Assembly: GCA_028023455.1 (NCBI GenBank)
Contig: JAQFVV010006200.1
Location: forward strand, 3,853,738-3,917,737
Length of the DNA stretch: 64,000 nucleotides
Direction: 5' to 3'
DNA from: Epiperipatus broadwayi
Taxonomy: Eukaryota > Onychophora > Udeonychophora > Euonychophora > Peripatidae
Part shown: piece after piece, positions 1 to 11,794 of the stretch
How the letters are laid out: each line of letters begins with the position of its first letter
Numbering within the stretch: the first letter of the stretch is position 1
Made by a program: the position numbers and the translations under genes
Notes under the pieces: model-generated
Databases searched by the model: none
What the model was told of the DNA's origin: nothing
The model's input: the letters and a program-made list of their open reading frames with translations, nothing else

Positions 1-3000
1 AATAAGGTCAGGGCAACTTGTTTAATTCCCTTGTTGGTTTGATAATCTTCAGCATCTGAGATTCTGGGAAAAAATTCCCCACTGATTTTCTTCCACTACT
101 TTCACCATTTTCTTTCAAGATGGCTTTGAAGATGATGAAGAAGAGAATATTTTCTGTTCTGCTATGATTAATATATCTTCTCATTTTTTTTTTTCTGGAG
201 TATTTAAACCAATGGGGTAGTTATAAATTATATAAGTGTATTAGCAGTTTAATTGGTTTAGATCTGACTTTAATTCACACTAATTTAATATCTTTTGTTA
301 TCAGAAATATTTTCCTTTCCATAACAACATCTCTCATTCTTATAACTTATTTTTACAAAGCATTTTAAACTAAAATAATTTATTCAACGTCTATTTTTAT
401 TTTACTTTGAATTAATCCTCCCAAATATTTATTCTTTAATTTATTCAGTACATATATTTCAATATATACAATGTTACCTTTCAATTATTAACAACTTTTA
501 ACTGAAGGAATTTTTAAATTGTCTTACAATTTGTGTACTACTTCCTTCTACGGACATTTTTAAAAAACGATTTCTTATTCTATTTTTAATTTTTATATAT
601 TTTTATTTAATAAAGTATATTTTTATAAAAATAATGTTTTCAAATTCAAATCTGTTTTTAATTATGCCTCATTAATTGTTCTCCACTTTCGCATTTTAAT
701 CCTATTTTTTTTCAAATTTATGTTGTGTCTCTAGTGAATGTAAATAAATAGGTGATGTTTTATCATATTTGTATTGGGTTAGTTAAGTATAAATTGAATT
801 CTTAGTTTCACACACATCATTATTTCTAATATTGTTTGATTAACATGTTTTGCATTTAATTTTATATATTTTATTTATACAATTTTCTGTATTTTTAAGT
901 ACAGTATATTTACTGTCTAACATATTAAGTATATTCTTTCTTTTTTTAAATTTAATTATATTGTTAAATTTCTTGTTAATATTATTAATAATGTTATTTA
1001 TATTTTATAGTGTATTGTTGTTATACGTTTTTATACCTACATATTTATCTTTGTTGTATTTATCTTTTTTTATTATTATTTTCTTTATATTATTGTTAAT
1101 TTTTTTTCTAACAATTGTATATTATCTTTTATAACATTCATTGCATAATCATTATTTTTTAGTTTCTTAACTATTAACATTATTTGTGCGCTACAATTTT
1201 CTATATTTGAGCAATAATTTGTAGTTCTATACATTCTTGAACTTGTTTATTTTATTTTTTTTGTCATATTTAAATTCCAATTAATTATAATATTATCAAT
1301 ATTAGTTATATATATATTTCTATCTCATGTTCACTGTTAGTATGTGATTTTATTAACTTCTTTTCTTCCTCTTTCTATTGTAAATTTTATGTTTACATCT
1401 GAGTTATTAATATCTTGTAGAAAAAAAAAAACTATTTGACTTTAGCTTTTGTTAATAATTAACAGATAGACGTCAACGTAACTTTTTATAAAAATGGGAA
1501 CATTATTATTATTCAATATTACTATTTCTAGTTCCTCCATATATGTATTACTTAGCATTCTACTTAATGTTAGTCCTATTAATAATTCTTATTGTTTATA
1601 ATAATCTCCATTAAATACTCATATTTAGCAAAGCTTAAAAACTGTTTAGAATATTCTTCAACTGTTATATATTTTTCTAGTCCCTAATATATTCTCCCGG
1701 ATTAAATGAACTAAATATTGCAGAATAAACTGTAAATTGTGAGGGCTTTTATCAGAAATTATTATAAAAATGACCCAGTTTATGAATACTTTTTTCCATT
1801 TTATTGAAGGTAAAAATTCCACTTTGATTAACTTTATTATAATTCGTATTTACATTTTTATTTTTAAATTTTTTTAAAAATATAGTCCCATATTAAGGGT
1901 GACTATAATTAACTACGCTGGCCCTACGATCTAGGATTATCATTTCTACTAATAAAGAGAATTAAATGATGTTTTATTCGGTATATATTTTATTTGTTAA
2001 ATAAATAAGTAAATAACTATTTTTAAATTGTAAATATTAAACACGCGTATATATATATATGTATGTATTACACAGAGAAAAATAGTTCCATGATAAATAT
2101 TAATAGCCGATTCAATACTGAATACCAGACTCACGGCATAATTTTAACTGTTTACTTTGTGTGCAATGGGTCTAGAACACAGTACTAAAAGCATACACAG
2201 CTATTAGTAATTAATATAGAATTATTTCCCCCTGTTTAACATCAAAGAGTCCAACTGTCAGCATGAATGAAACTGAAGTCTAAAATATATAGCTATTAGC
2301 CCAGTGTTAAAAAAAAATAGCTTGAATTAAAAACCTTAAAGTATTTGAATCACTGTCGTAATATGGTTTAATATTTAAAAAATATAAAAGTGTTGATAGA
2401 TGTACAAATCCAATGTCTCTCAGGGATGAAGATTAATAGCTAAAAACTAATTTGATGATCAGGTTACAACTGTTATATATTGTTTTATTGATTACTCAAT
2501 TTTACAACAAATGGCTTTAACGTAATAGAGGAATTACGTAGTATACCTCTAATACGATGTCTAATAGCTTAACACCTACTTAGATTTACAATCATCTTTA
2601 AAATTTACGAATATAGCATGCATATAATTTTTATACATATCTTGTCTGTTTTCTTTGGTGCTATTAGCAGAAAATGAATAAAAGTGTTTCATTTCTTTCA
2701 ATAATGTCCTTTGAGAACAATGGATAAAGATTTCACTGTAAGCTCCAATCACAATACTTAAAACATTTGTTGTTCAAACATCATACTATATATTAAAATC
2801 CATCGGTCTTCAGATACAACAATTAATCTCTAGGCAATTGATAAGATCTAAAATGCATTATTTACTGTAGAATGATTGGTTAGTTTTATAAATGAACTGG
2901 CAAATGAGAAACAAATATTTGGAACACTATGACTGAAGCTAACAGCTGTGTTAATTTATTCAATATATTTATATATTACACGTAATACTGTGAGATTGCT

Positions 3001-3130
3001 AAACTTTGTGAGTGGGGTGTAGGTTTAGTCACTTCAATATTCACATTCAACTTACTATAACATAGTGACTAGTGTCTATAATATATATAATAGTAAATAC
3101 AAGTGTATTGTCTATACTAAACTTAATGTA
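1..3130. other. AT-rich intergenic DNA, no gene seen
   Basis: Very AT-rich, with long T and A runs and a short (TA)n near 2048-2062. A stop-free stretch at about 850-1134 translates almost only to Leu, Ile, Phe, Ser and Tyr. That is what T-rich low-complexity DNA gives, so I do not call it a gene. I recognise no repeat family here. Confidence 0.7.
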
Positions 3131-3136
3131 ATTACA

Positions 3137-3205
3137 AGGATTTGAACTCAGACTTTTATGCTCCGTACAACTATTTACTCCATCAAAGTCTGAGTTTAAA
3201 TATAT
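3137..3205 (-). repeat. Terminal fragment of the hammerhead repeat (tRNA-like end)
   Basis: The first bases match the plus-strand start shared by the ribozyme repeats at 23.6, 28.1 and 33.7 kb. Read on the minus strand they give a GAGTTCAAATCC-type B box. The rest of that repeat, including the ribozyme, is missing. Within the fragment AAAGTCTGAGTTTAAAT partly mirrors the first 20 bases, giving a small imperfect inverted repeat. Confidence 0.5.
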
Positions 3206-3257
3206 ATACCTGTTTAAGAAGTTTATTTAAACGTCTTTATATCAATAATTTTAATCT

Positions 3258-3367
3258 CTGTGATCCAAGTTGTAATTTTTATTATTTTGGGATTTCACCT
3301 TTATTGTTAAAAGATTGCCTTGACAACAGGTTGAGATTGTTGATTGTTATTGATATTGGGATTGTCT
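3258..3367 (+). repeat. Dispersed repeat family G, copy 1
   Basis: Shares the segment around GATTGCCTTGACAACAGG and a following TTGTTGATTGTTATTGATAT with three other places: about 26556-26697 on the same strand, and 31830-31920 and 45540-45625 on the opposite strand. The shared core is about 80-100 bp. It has no coding capacity and no terminal repeats that I can see. It could be the end of a larger transposon whose body is not in the window. Confidence 0.6.
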
Positions 3368-3539
3368 AAGTGTTCCTGGTTTAATGATTATATATATATG
3401 AGTATGTGTGTGCATAATGAAGTCATTAAAATATAGAGAAGATCCATTCTTTTTCCATCAATCAAACATTTTTAATAGTTAATCAACAAATATGAAAATT
3501 GCACTGCAAGTCACAAACCTAATTGACCAAACTTTTTAA

Positions 3540-3905
3540 TTCATCAACTTTTCTGAAATGATCTTTATCTTCTTCTTATTGAGTTTTTACAGTTGTTGCA
3601 CTTCTCTGTATACTCTTTGCCATTGTTTTTCATATTGAGAATCTTCAACTTTCTCATCTTTAAATGCACGGATTTGGTTTTCACCTAACATTGCACATAC
3701 TATATTAATTCTTTACACAGGAGTCATCATAAGACTTTACTGAAGTCTATTCAACATCATGCCAATGACTTAACCATCTTCCAACATCCTTCACTAACTT
3801 CTCTGAAGAATGAATGAGTTCAATGATTATTCTCTCCCATTGCTATCATAATCTGGAGCAATAATTTTTAAACTTTTCTGGCCCAACTTTTAATTTAAAA
3901 GTTGT
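3540..3905 (-). pseudogene. Possible decayed coding relic, family not recognised
   Basis: Read on the minus strand, two short stretches look more protein-like than the surroundings: one with KDVGRWLSHWHDVE and, in another frame, one with FKDEKVEDSQYEKQWQRVYR. Both carry Trp, Arg and Glu, which random AT-rich DNA rarely gives. Several stops and at least one frameshift separate them. I cannot name the family. It may be part of a transposase or retrotransposon, or chance. Confidence 0.2.
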
Positions 3906-4689
3906 GTTATTGTTTAACTGATTTTCTGAGACTGACCTTCAATGGCTAATTGGCAGAATGGTAATATTTATAACAAATATTTAAACCATTATTGATGTGC
4001 TAATCACATTTTTAAAACTATAGATTTTTTGATAATTATGTTAATTCTCCGTAATTTGAAACTAGTTGAGGCCTTTTGTTAATTTGTTAAAAAATAAAAA
4101 TGTTCTCTAGGCTTTATTTTTGTTTATATTATTTAATAGATTCAATCATTTTTAATATTTTAGCAAATGTTTGAATAATTTATGGAACTCTTCTTATAGA
4201 TGACCGTTTATGCTAAACACTCGGCTTAATAGACCAGAACTGACTTAATGTGAATATGTAAGAATGTTTAGTTTTATGCCAGAGTGGAAATTGGGCTCCA
4301 TAAACATTAGACTAATATGTCCAGGCAATAGTGTAGTCATTGTTAGTGATAGTTTGCTATTGGTACCTCATATTGAACCTTTTAAATGCATATATTAAAT
4401 AATTGACAATATCTAAAATGTAATACTTTTAATTAATTAAACGATTTCTAGTTATATACAAATAAGAGGTTTAATCTGGTATTTTTTTGAATAGTGCAGG
4501 GGTGAAAATGATATTTGAATTAATTCCCTAAATGTGGATAATTTAATATAATTTTTGTGCATGACCAACAACTTTGGTGCTTGAACACACATGATCTTTC
4601 AGTCAACAGACAATATGATTGTTTGAAATTTTGTAATGATGACATTTATATGTAATTATATGCTGAATTATTTCTATAATCTAGAATAA

Positions 4690-4908
4690 ATTGTTAAATG
4701 CCTTTAAAAAAAATTCAAACTTTATTTAAGCTTTTCAAATACATTCAATTACACAATGTCTCAAGTAGTACTGTTTTCTCTTCATCAAATGATATTGGCA
4801 TAACCAGTGGCAATATTAACATGGGATTTGAGTCTGCAGTCTTTAGATTCACGAATGCTAAATTGAGATGACAATCTAACTAACTAAGCTATTCTGTCAT
4901 AGGCAATA
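4690..4908 (-). repeat. tRNA-derived SINE, family B, copy 1
   Basis: On the minus strand the element starts with an A-box-like AATAGCTTAGTTAGTTAGA and continues to a B-box-like GACTCAAATCCC about 50 bases later. It ends in AATAAAGTTTGAATTTTTTTT. The copy at 40175-40410 aligns along the whole length, including the same tail. The head resembles a tRNA with a TTAATTGG-type A box. Such elements are transcribed by RNA polymerase III and spread with LINE enzymes. This copy is diverged and probably dead. Confidence 0.6.
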
Positions 4909-5438
4909 ATTAATAGAAATTTGATAAACTTACCTATGAGAGTCCTTCTGATTTCTCCATTTTTTTCTCAAGAGCAAGGTTAGTGAGTGATGGCCAAACA
5001 TTATGAATTGGCACCCTAGATTTACATATGGTGTTATTTATTATTATTTGCAAACCCAACAAGAAATCTCCAACACTACATTTCTTACATTAACATATGA
5101 AAAATAAAATAATTTTAACAGTACTTAATACTTGGACCTCCAAATTCAATGCAATTGTCCCAAATTAAACTACTAGATGATTATTAAACCAATACAGGTT
5201 CAAGGCTTTATACATCCTGACTCTCTAACACCATGCTCACACAAACTTGTAGGGCTTAAAGCCTTCCTATATTGCAATCTTCACTTGTGTAAGTTTGAAG
5301 CAGACAGGAAAAACAAGTATATATCTGAACTATGTCAGTTATAAAGATTATGTACTTCTAAAAACTGTTAGAAACTTTTATCAGAAAGTATGACACCCCA
5401 CTGACCCCAAACCCTGGCTGTTCCTTCTCTATATACCT

Positions 5439-5687
5439 AACATAACCCATAGTATTACTAAAATTATTGCTCCTCCCTACCATATCACTCTATGTGATGC
5501 ACCCCCACTGCATCAGCTTTTCAACAATGCAAAGGATAACTTACCAACTAATCTCTGCTCTCAAGTCATTTATAGAATTAAATGCCAGGGACCCACCTAC
5601 CCATCAATTCACTATGGTGAATCTTGGGCTAACCTAGCTACCCATATAGCCCAACACACATACCTATATAACAGTGATGAAGTGTGA
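5439..5687 (+). pseudogene. Penelope-like element relic, GIY-YIG endonuclease region
   Basis: An 83-codon open stretch ends at a TGA at 5685-5687. It has the layout of the region leading into the GIY-YIG nuclease of Penelope-like retroelements: a Pro-Pro-Tyr block, then PPLHQLFNNAKDNLP, then VIYRIKC, a Tyr-Gly pair at the usual YIG position, and LATHIAQH at the place of the usual R..EH. The second Cys after VIYRIKC and the Arg before the final helix appear lost, so it is inactive. No RT domain is readable upstream. The match is by pattern recognition only. A GIY-YIG segment from another element is possible. Confidence 0.5.
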
Positions 5688-5689
5688 CT

Positions 5690-6885
5690 TTTTTAGAAAC
5701 GGAAGAACACTTCTTTTTTTTTTTATAATATTTTTATTTCACTTGCCACAACAATTTTTATGTAATAGAGCCTAATATATATACATAAATATATTACTCA
5801 CATCCAAAAAAATCTGAAACTCTCTTATCTGTAAATCAGAGAATATATTATCAATATATTTTTATCTTCCAAATCTTTTTAACATTCTTAAAAGTTTTAA
5901 CTGTAAATTAGATCTTAGCATTGTTTGAAATTCTTATAATCAATCAAGAATGCATTAGTTAAATTCATTCTTTGTGTATATAAAAACAATTCAACTATTG
6001 GTAAAAAAAATTGAAAGTGAATTTTTTAAATTGAATTTTAATTAAAGCTTTTGAAAGTTTTAGTGAATTTTTCTATGGAAGTACTCATTCCATTCAATAC
6101 ATGAACGCTTCATCCCTGCTATATAATAAGACGAACTAATACAGATACACACTCAATATTTTTTGAACATTTTTCTGCAACTGGTCATTCTTTCATGCTG
6201 TCATCTGTTGACATAGAGTGCAGTGAATGCAACAACTTTAAGTGAAAAATTAAAGAGGTATGACACATATCAAGTGACAAAAATTCCACCAATAGAAAAT
6301 AATCATGCACATCTCTCAAAAAATGGCCTGTTCCCCCTAATTAAAGCTCATATGTAAATTTTATGTAAATGAGCAATAACAACATATATACACCAACTCC
6401 TAATTTACAATTTGTGCTAGGTCTATGACTCCTAGGAGTCGAAAGTCAACTAAGCACATAAAATAAAATAAACTTTATGAAAGTTTTTGTCAATATGGTC
6501 ATCGTATATTTATAATTACAGTAATTTGAGTTAAAGCATATAATTTATAATTACATCATAATGTGAACAGCTTTGTTTTTTTACTTTTTCCTTTCTGTTC
6601 AATATTTTTGTCTTTTTCCAATTAAATATATGTTCACTGAGACATGCCATGATCTGCTAGTTTAGATACATCACTTTTTTAAAGATGTATCTGAAGTAAT
6701 AGACCATTCAAGCATAGATAAACATATGATTAAAGTGAAAAAGACAATAATATTGATGAGAGAGAAAAAATAAACAAGAAAATTTAAAGAAGCTGTTCAC
6801 CTGATAATAACTAATAACCTCACAAATCAACTTAGGGGGATAATTCAAAATATTTGAAAATTATTTATTAACTTTTCTCTTCAGA
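5690..6885. other. AT-rich intergenic DNA, nothing recognised
   Basis: There is a T9 run near 5714 and short A or T runs throughout. I see no ORF of protein-like composition and no match to the repeat families of this window. Confidence 0.6.
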
Positions 6886-6889
6886 AAAA

Positions 6890-7120
6890 AATGGACAAAA
6901 TCAAAAAAATCTATATAAATAAGTATATGGAATTTTTACCCACTAAAAGCCCCAGGTTCAGCTTCTATAATAGTACTATTATCACTGGCCAAACCAGTAA
7001 TTACCTGAAGAAGAGAAAATGATATCACTCTAAACATTGCTTATATACTAACCTGGTTGCCAATATTGACTTGTAATTTAAATCTTTTCAAAGACATTTA
7101 ACAATTAATTTTGGATGTGC
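6890..7120 (+). repeat. Putative SINE-like repeat, family C, copy 1
   Basis: This segment and 40560-40760 share a central block (ACCTGAAGAA, then A-rich, then ATATCACT or GTATCATT, then TATACTAACCT). In the second copy the start reads GGCCTAATTGGTTAA, which resembles an A box. The tail region (TTTAAATCTTTTCAAAGACATTTA) resembles the tail of SINE family B. It may be a related SINE. It has decayed strongly. Confidence 0.35.
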
Positions 7121-7529
7121 TGTCAACCAAAGATACTTTGATTCATCTTTGAGGTCTTCAAGAAATTGAGCAGGGACAATTCCTAATATCAAATCTAAAC
7201 ATTTTAGTTGTTGCAGCTGAAATTAGTACGTGATTACTTGTATAGTAAATGAACATGGATGGGCTATTTGTCAACAGGCACCAGCTAATGTGGTGAGTTC
7301 AGTAGTTTTTACTTCTGAGTTTAAGATCAGAAACCCCAAGGTGTATCTTCTCATATATCTAATATTTTATAATTGAAGCATCTGAATATTATTTTGAAAG
7401 TAAGATAAACTTGTGATGATCATTCTCTTTTAATCAATTACAGAAGACAAAATATAAAGCTGTAAAGTCATCAAATAAGGCAGCAATTGGAAAAAACTGC
7501 TAAGAATCCCCAGATGACTAATCCAGATT

Positions 7530-8850
7530 GCCATTCAATGATGACTCTTTTATTTAATACCTACAATTGTAGATCAATTTCAAGTAAAAATATAACAGCA
7601 AAAATTGCAAGAACTGTCTAATATTAAATGAGATATTGTTGGACTTTGAGAAGTTTGAAGAAAAGATAAACAGTCAATGGATGTAAAAAGTGGACATATA
7701 TGTTAGAGCAAAGTCAAAAATATTGGAAGTACAAATGGAATGGGATTTATTTTAAATTAAAAAATAAAACAATAACATTGTGGAGATTAGGACATATCAA
7801 ACAGAATGGTGCAGCTAATTATTCAAATTAATGAAAGATACCAAATGCAGATAATTCAGATTTATATCCCAAAATTTCCGTTGTGATGGAGTAAATGACT
7901 TATTTATATATATATATTGAATATTTTAAAAATTGTAATGGAAGACTTTTTTACTAGAATTCGAAAACAATCGAAAGATAAAAATACTGTGAATAAATTT
8001 GACATGAAAAAAAAATAAAAGAATTAAATTGGATTATATTGGAATTGAAAATCTGTATATTATGAATTTTTTTAAAAAAAAAAACACCTTGAAGTAAAAA
8101 TGAACATGGAAGCAACAAAATGAATATATATATATATAATTCAAAACCGTAGTCAACTTAATGACTGGAAATATTTGATTTTTGATGCGTAAAATACATA
8201 TTAATGCAAAATCAAATATATGTTAATGCAAAATTAGAAAAATGAAAGCTATTAAAAACAGTATTAACAGTAGATACTCATAATCATCAATAAATTTTAT
8301 TTTAAACTTACACATGGTTTTAAACTCTGTTAACTTGGATCAGATTTGAATCAAATGAATAAGAATATAACTGATGCTGTACTAAGAAATGCTATACAGA
8401 TTAATAGTACAAAAATAGCAATTCAATAAAATTTCAACAGAGGTATGACAAGTTATGAAGAAAAGAAAGAATGTAAAGATAGAGGAATTGAATATTTGGA
8501 ATTCTGCAAAATGATAAGAAAAAGAGTTAATAATGGAGTAAAAATATATATCTGTGAATTGGCAAAGAAAGCTATAAAAAGTTATTTCAGTAATAATAAG
8601 AAAAGATAATGCTATTACTAAAAAGGAAAAAAACGTATTAAAAGTTCTAAAAAAACAAACTATGTATTAATAAAAATCAAGAAAAAATCATCTTTTGAAA
8701 TACCAAGTATTTAAATAAAGAGGTGAGATGTGCATTTAAATCCATGAAAAATGAAAGGATTTTAGGAAATAGAGAAGTAATGAAATTGATGGCGAAATTT
8801 ATATCAAATGTCTAAGTAGTAAAGATTTAATCTTCAATAACTTCTCTTCC
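7530..8850 (+). pseudogene. LINE relic 1, endonuclease and linker region
   Basis: From an ATG at 7541 the translation begins LLFNTYNCRSISSKN. This is the typical opening of the apurinic-like endonuclease of non-LTR retrotransposons. At about 7810-7870 it reads NERYQMQIIQIYIP, the conserved strand leading to the Y-x-P of that nuclease. Between 8340 and 8750 Lys- and Arg-rich stretches (VLRNAIQ, KDRGIEYLEFCKMIRKRV) fit the linker before the RT domain. Stops and frameshifts are frequent, so it is dead. It probably belongs with the RT region at 9300-11218, separated from it by two foldback sequences. It could also be a separate fragment. Confidence 0.55.
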
Positions 8851-8884
8851 TCTTTCCTTCTTTATTTTTGCTTTTCTAATACAT

Positions 8885-9087
8885 AACATATAATAACTAT
8901 ATTCCACTCTTTTGACACTTTGTAGCAAAAGTATGTTTATTTATTAATATTACAGTTTCGACTGTTCCTAGCAGTCTTCATCAGATCTGACGAAGATTGC
9001 TAGGAACAGTCAAAACTGTAATATTAATAAATAAATATATTTTGCTTCAAAGTGTCAAAAGAATGGAATGTGGTTATTATATGTAAT
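8885..9087. repeat. Foldback element with ribozyme-like core on both arms
   Basis: Near-perfect palindrome: the left arm (about 8885-8982) is the reverse complement of the right arm (about 8985-9087), meeting at ATCAGATCTGA. Each arm, read outward from the centre, begins CTGATGAAG or CTGACGAAG, then GACTG or GATTG, then CTAGGAA, then CAGTC, then GAAAC or AAAAC, and then ACTGTAATATTAATAAATAAA. This is an inverted dimer of a roughly 100 bp unit. It interrupts the coding relic on either side, so it was inserted into the LINE or lies at its break. Confidence 0.75.
8955..8984 (-). ncRNA. Hammerhead-like core, left arm of foldback
   Basis: Minus strand: CTGATGA, one extra A, GACTG, loop CTAGGAA, CAGTC, GAAAC. 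The 5 bp stem is perfect. Compared with the standard hammerhead core there is one additional A between CTGATGA and stem II, and I found no clear stem III and cleavage site. I therefore call it only hammerhead-like. The opposite arm (8987-9017, plus strand) has the same order with CTGACGA, but GAAAC has become AAAAC. Confidence 0.35.
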
Positions 9088-9169
9088 AAAGATTTACTAA
9101 ATTACTGATAGAATGCAGTAATAGTATTGATCATTAAAAAAAATAAAAAATTATATAAATATTAGAAAT

Positions 9170-9300
9170 TAAATAGAGAAAGGCTTTAATCTTTATCATA
9201 TGTGTCTTCAACATTTATAATAGTCAAACAACGTAGTTTTTTGATGATAGAGGGACCTCTTAAACCTCAACACATGATGTTTTAACTTAGTATCATGTTT
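9170..9300 (-). repeat. Half of foldback family F1
   Basis: Matches the reverse complement of the right half of the hairpin at 49816-50075: GAGAAAGG, TTTATCATATG, TAATAGTCAAACAA, AGGGACCTC and AACCTCAACACA occur in the same order. The other half of the element appears at 11222-11295. The pieces read as one F1 copy split by the LINE segment between them. Confidence 0.6.
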
Positions 9301-11218
9301 TAATAAGATGGTACAGAAGAGAGATTTTCCCAATAGTTTGAATAATACAAAAGTAAGGCTAATAATTAAAGAAAAGGTTAAAGATCAGAGAAAGTTAAGC
9401 AATTATAGACTAACAGTGGTAGCATCAATGTTATATAAAGTTTTTGCTTATATATTGGCTGAAATGGTTGCAAAATGAATGGAAGAAAATAATATAGTGG
9501 GAGAAATGCAAAGAGGTTTTTGATCAGAAAGGTGTATAGGAGATAGTTTATTTGTAGTTACACAACTTATAGATATGAATAGAAGTACAGGTAGACAGTT
9601 ATATATGGTTTTTATAGATATAGAGAAGGCATATGATAGAGTAAATAGAAATAGATTATGGGTAAGCTCAATAAATTTGGGAATGGATGGGGCTTTAGTG
9701 AATCTTATTAAGAGATTGTATGAAAATAATTACTATACACATCAATTAGGAAATATAGAATCAGTTAAAGTTAAAAATTGGGTGGGACTAAGGCAAAGAT
9801 GCCCTATGTCACCTATTTTGTTGTATTTGAGAGAAATGGAGAGAGCAATAAAAAGTTGGTAGAGGAATAGAGATACCATTAATAGGTGGTAAGGGAGTAC
9901 ATATATAATTGGGTCTTTTATTTGCTGATTATGTCTTTTTGTGCACAGAAAGGTTAAGAGATGGGGATTAAATTTAGTGAAGAAAAATCAAAAGTAATGA
10001 TGATTAATACTGGAGAAAGAGATGTGAAAGAATTTTTATTGGGGGATATACAGTTAAATGTGGTGAATAGGTATAATTATTTGAGAATCATCTTAAATTA
10101 CCAGAGAAATTGCTTGGATGAATGGGGAAAAATTGATAAATGAAAAGAAAAAAAAGGGACTGATAAAAAAATTAACAGTGCTTTTATATAATAAGCATGA
10201 TGTAGTTACAATTGTATGGAAGGGAGTAGCAATAGCAGGGTTAACATATGGTAATGTCATGTTATGTATTTGTAAAGGGGTGTTAGATTACTTAGAAAAA
10301 GTACAAAGAAAAGTAAGAAAACATGCATTAGATGCAGATGTGTGGATGGCAAAGGAGGAAATTCAAAAAGAAATGGAATAATCAAGTTTTTATATGAGAG
10401 ATACAAAAAGTAAAATGAAATGTTCAGTAGATTGCAATTTATGGATAATAAGAGAATAGCCAGAATAGTATTTAATTACATTATGAGTAAAGGACAGGCA
10501 ACAAGATGGGTGAGAAAGGTGGTATGATATGCAGAAGATTTGGATAAAGAATTTATATCAGTATACTTATACAAAAGGTGGGATGGTTATGTTAGGAGAA
10601 TTGTTGAGTGTTATAGTGGCAAGGAATGGAATAGATGCATTAATAACAAATAGGAAGTTGGAGAGATGGAGAACTAGTATGGAGAGTAAAAAGAGTTTAA
10701 ATATATATAGAAATAAACAGAATATTGGATGTGAGTTAATTTATGATAATAGCAAGGAAGGTAGTTTACTACTTAAGGCTCAAACAGGATCTTTAGCATC
10801 AAGGGAATATACATATAAATGAAAAATATGGATGATTTAGTCTGCAAGTTATGTAAGGAAAGCATAGAAAATATTAGGCATCTATGAATTGAATGTAAAT
10901 GCCTGCAAGCAGAAAGGATCCAAATAATGAAATTGTGGAAGAATAAATATAAACAAAGTGATTATACAGAAAGTGGGTTCTTGGTTTTTTATGCTGGGTT
11001 TGGAAAAATATAAGATCGATTTAGATATAAAGGCCATGGAGTTGACAAAGATTATGTTGTTAAAAATGGTATAAAATAGGATAGAGAAAAATATGGGAAA
11101 AACTTAGTGTGGGGAATGGAAAGGGAAAATAAGGTGACTAACAGGTTTCTCTGGGCATAGTGGCTTAGAGATTCCTGACTTCGAATAATGAGAAATCACA
11201 GTCCATCACATCACATCA
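9300..11218 (+). pseudogene. LINE relic 1, reverse transcriptase and C-terminal region
   Basis: Non-LTR reverse transcriptase in decay. In order: SNYRLTVVASMLYKVFAYIL (9395-9455), the finger motif; YMVFIDIEKAYDRVNR (9602-9649), the first catalytic block; RQRCPMSP (9790-9813), normally RQGCPLSP; LLFADYVFLC near 9913, where the second catalytic Asp of FADD is Tyr, so the enzyme is inactive; IAGLTYGNVM near 10230 in the thumb; CKLCKESIENIRHL near 10840, a Cys/His motif of the C-terminus. Frameshifts and stops separate these pieces. The 3' end, GGTTTCTCTGGGCATAGTGGC to a CATCACATCACATC tail at about 11218, is shared with the reverse-strand copy at 42135-42625. The clade is uncertain. Confidence 0.75.
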
Positions 11219-11221
11219 ATA

Positions 11222-11295
11222 GCGCTATTATAAAGATAAAGAATGGCCATCTTGTCTTTAACCTAAATTCCCACTTATGTAAGCCAATTTGAAGC
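11222..11295 (-). repeat. Other half of split foldback family F1 copy
   Basis: TATAAAGATAAAGAATGG, TCTTTAACCTAAATTCCC and ACTTATGTAAGCC match the reverse complement of the centre of the 49816-50075 hairpin. Together with 9170-9300 it reconstitutes an F1 element interrupted by 1.9 kb of LINE. Confidence 0.55.
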
Positions 11296-11756
11296 ATTTT
11301 GATTTGAGAACCTAAAGCTGTTACTCTCTTCATTTTTTACTATTTCCTTCACAAATTAACTTGCAAAATCTTGTGAGATAGTGAGTTAATATTACGATCT
11401 TTTCTAATTATAGACTTACAGTCTTCTATCAGTCCTACTAAAATTTTTATTAAGGTCATTACAACTTGTTCATAAAGAACTTTGGACTCATATAATCAGA
11501 AAAGGAATGAATGATTTAAAAGTGATTTTAGTACAAATTATCACCTAAGAGTATTAAGGAAAGTTATAAAAAGAACTAATATGAGTGAGTTGCCATTATG
11601 CTAAGCATTTATAAATTATAAAAACACTCTTGACTCTATAAGCATTTTTTGCATGATAATTAAAGTTTTGGAATATCAAATTATATATCCAGGATATTGT
11701 CAGATATTGGAGAAATAATTATCAAAATTCAACAGCTTATATAGTGATACTAAAGT

Positions 11757-11792
11757 ATAGAGGATTTGAACTCAGATTTTCAATATTGCCAA
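11757..11792 (-). repeat. Short fragment of the hammerhead repeat (tRNA-like end)
   Basis: AGAGGATTTGAACTCAGATT matches the same end as the fragment at 3137. Only the B-box part is present. It directly precedes the RTE-like LINE copy. Confidence 0.4.
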
Positions 11793-11794
11793 AA

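Noticed and set aside
850-1134. Stop-free 94-codon frame, hydrophobic
   Set aside because: The frame opens with TTG, not ATG, and consists almost only of Leu, Ile, Phe, Ser and Tyr. T-rich low-complexity DNA gives this without being a membrane protein gene.
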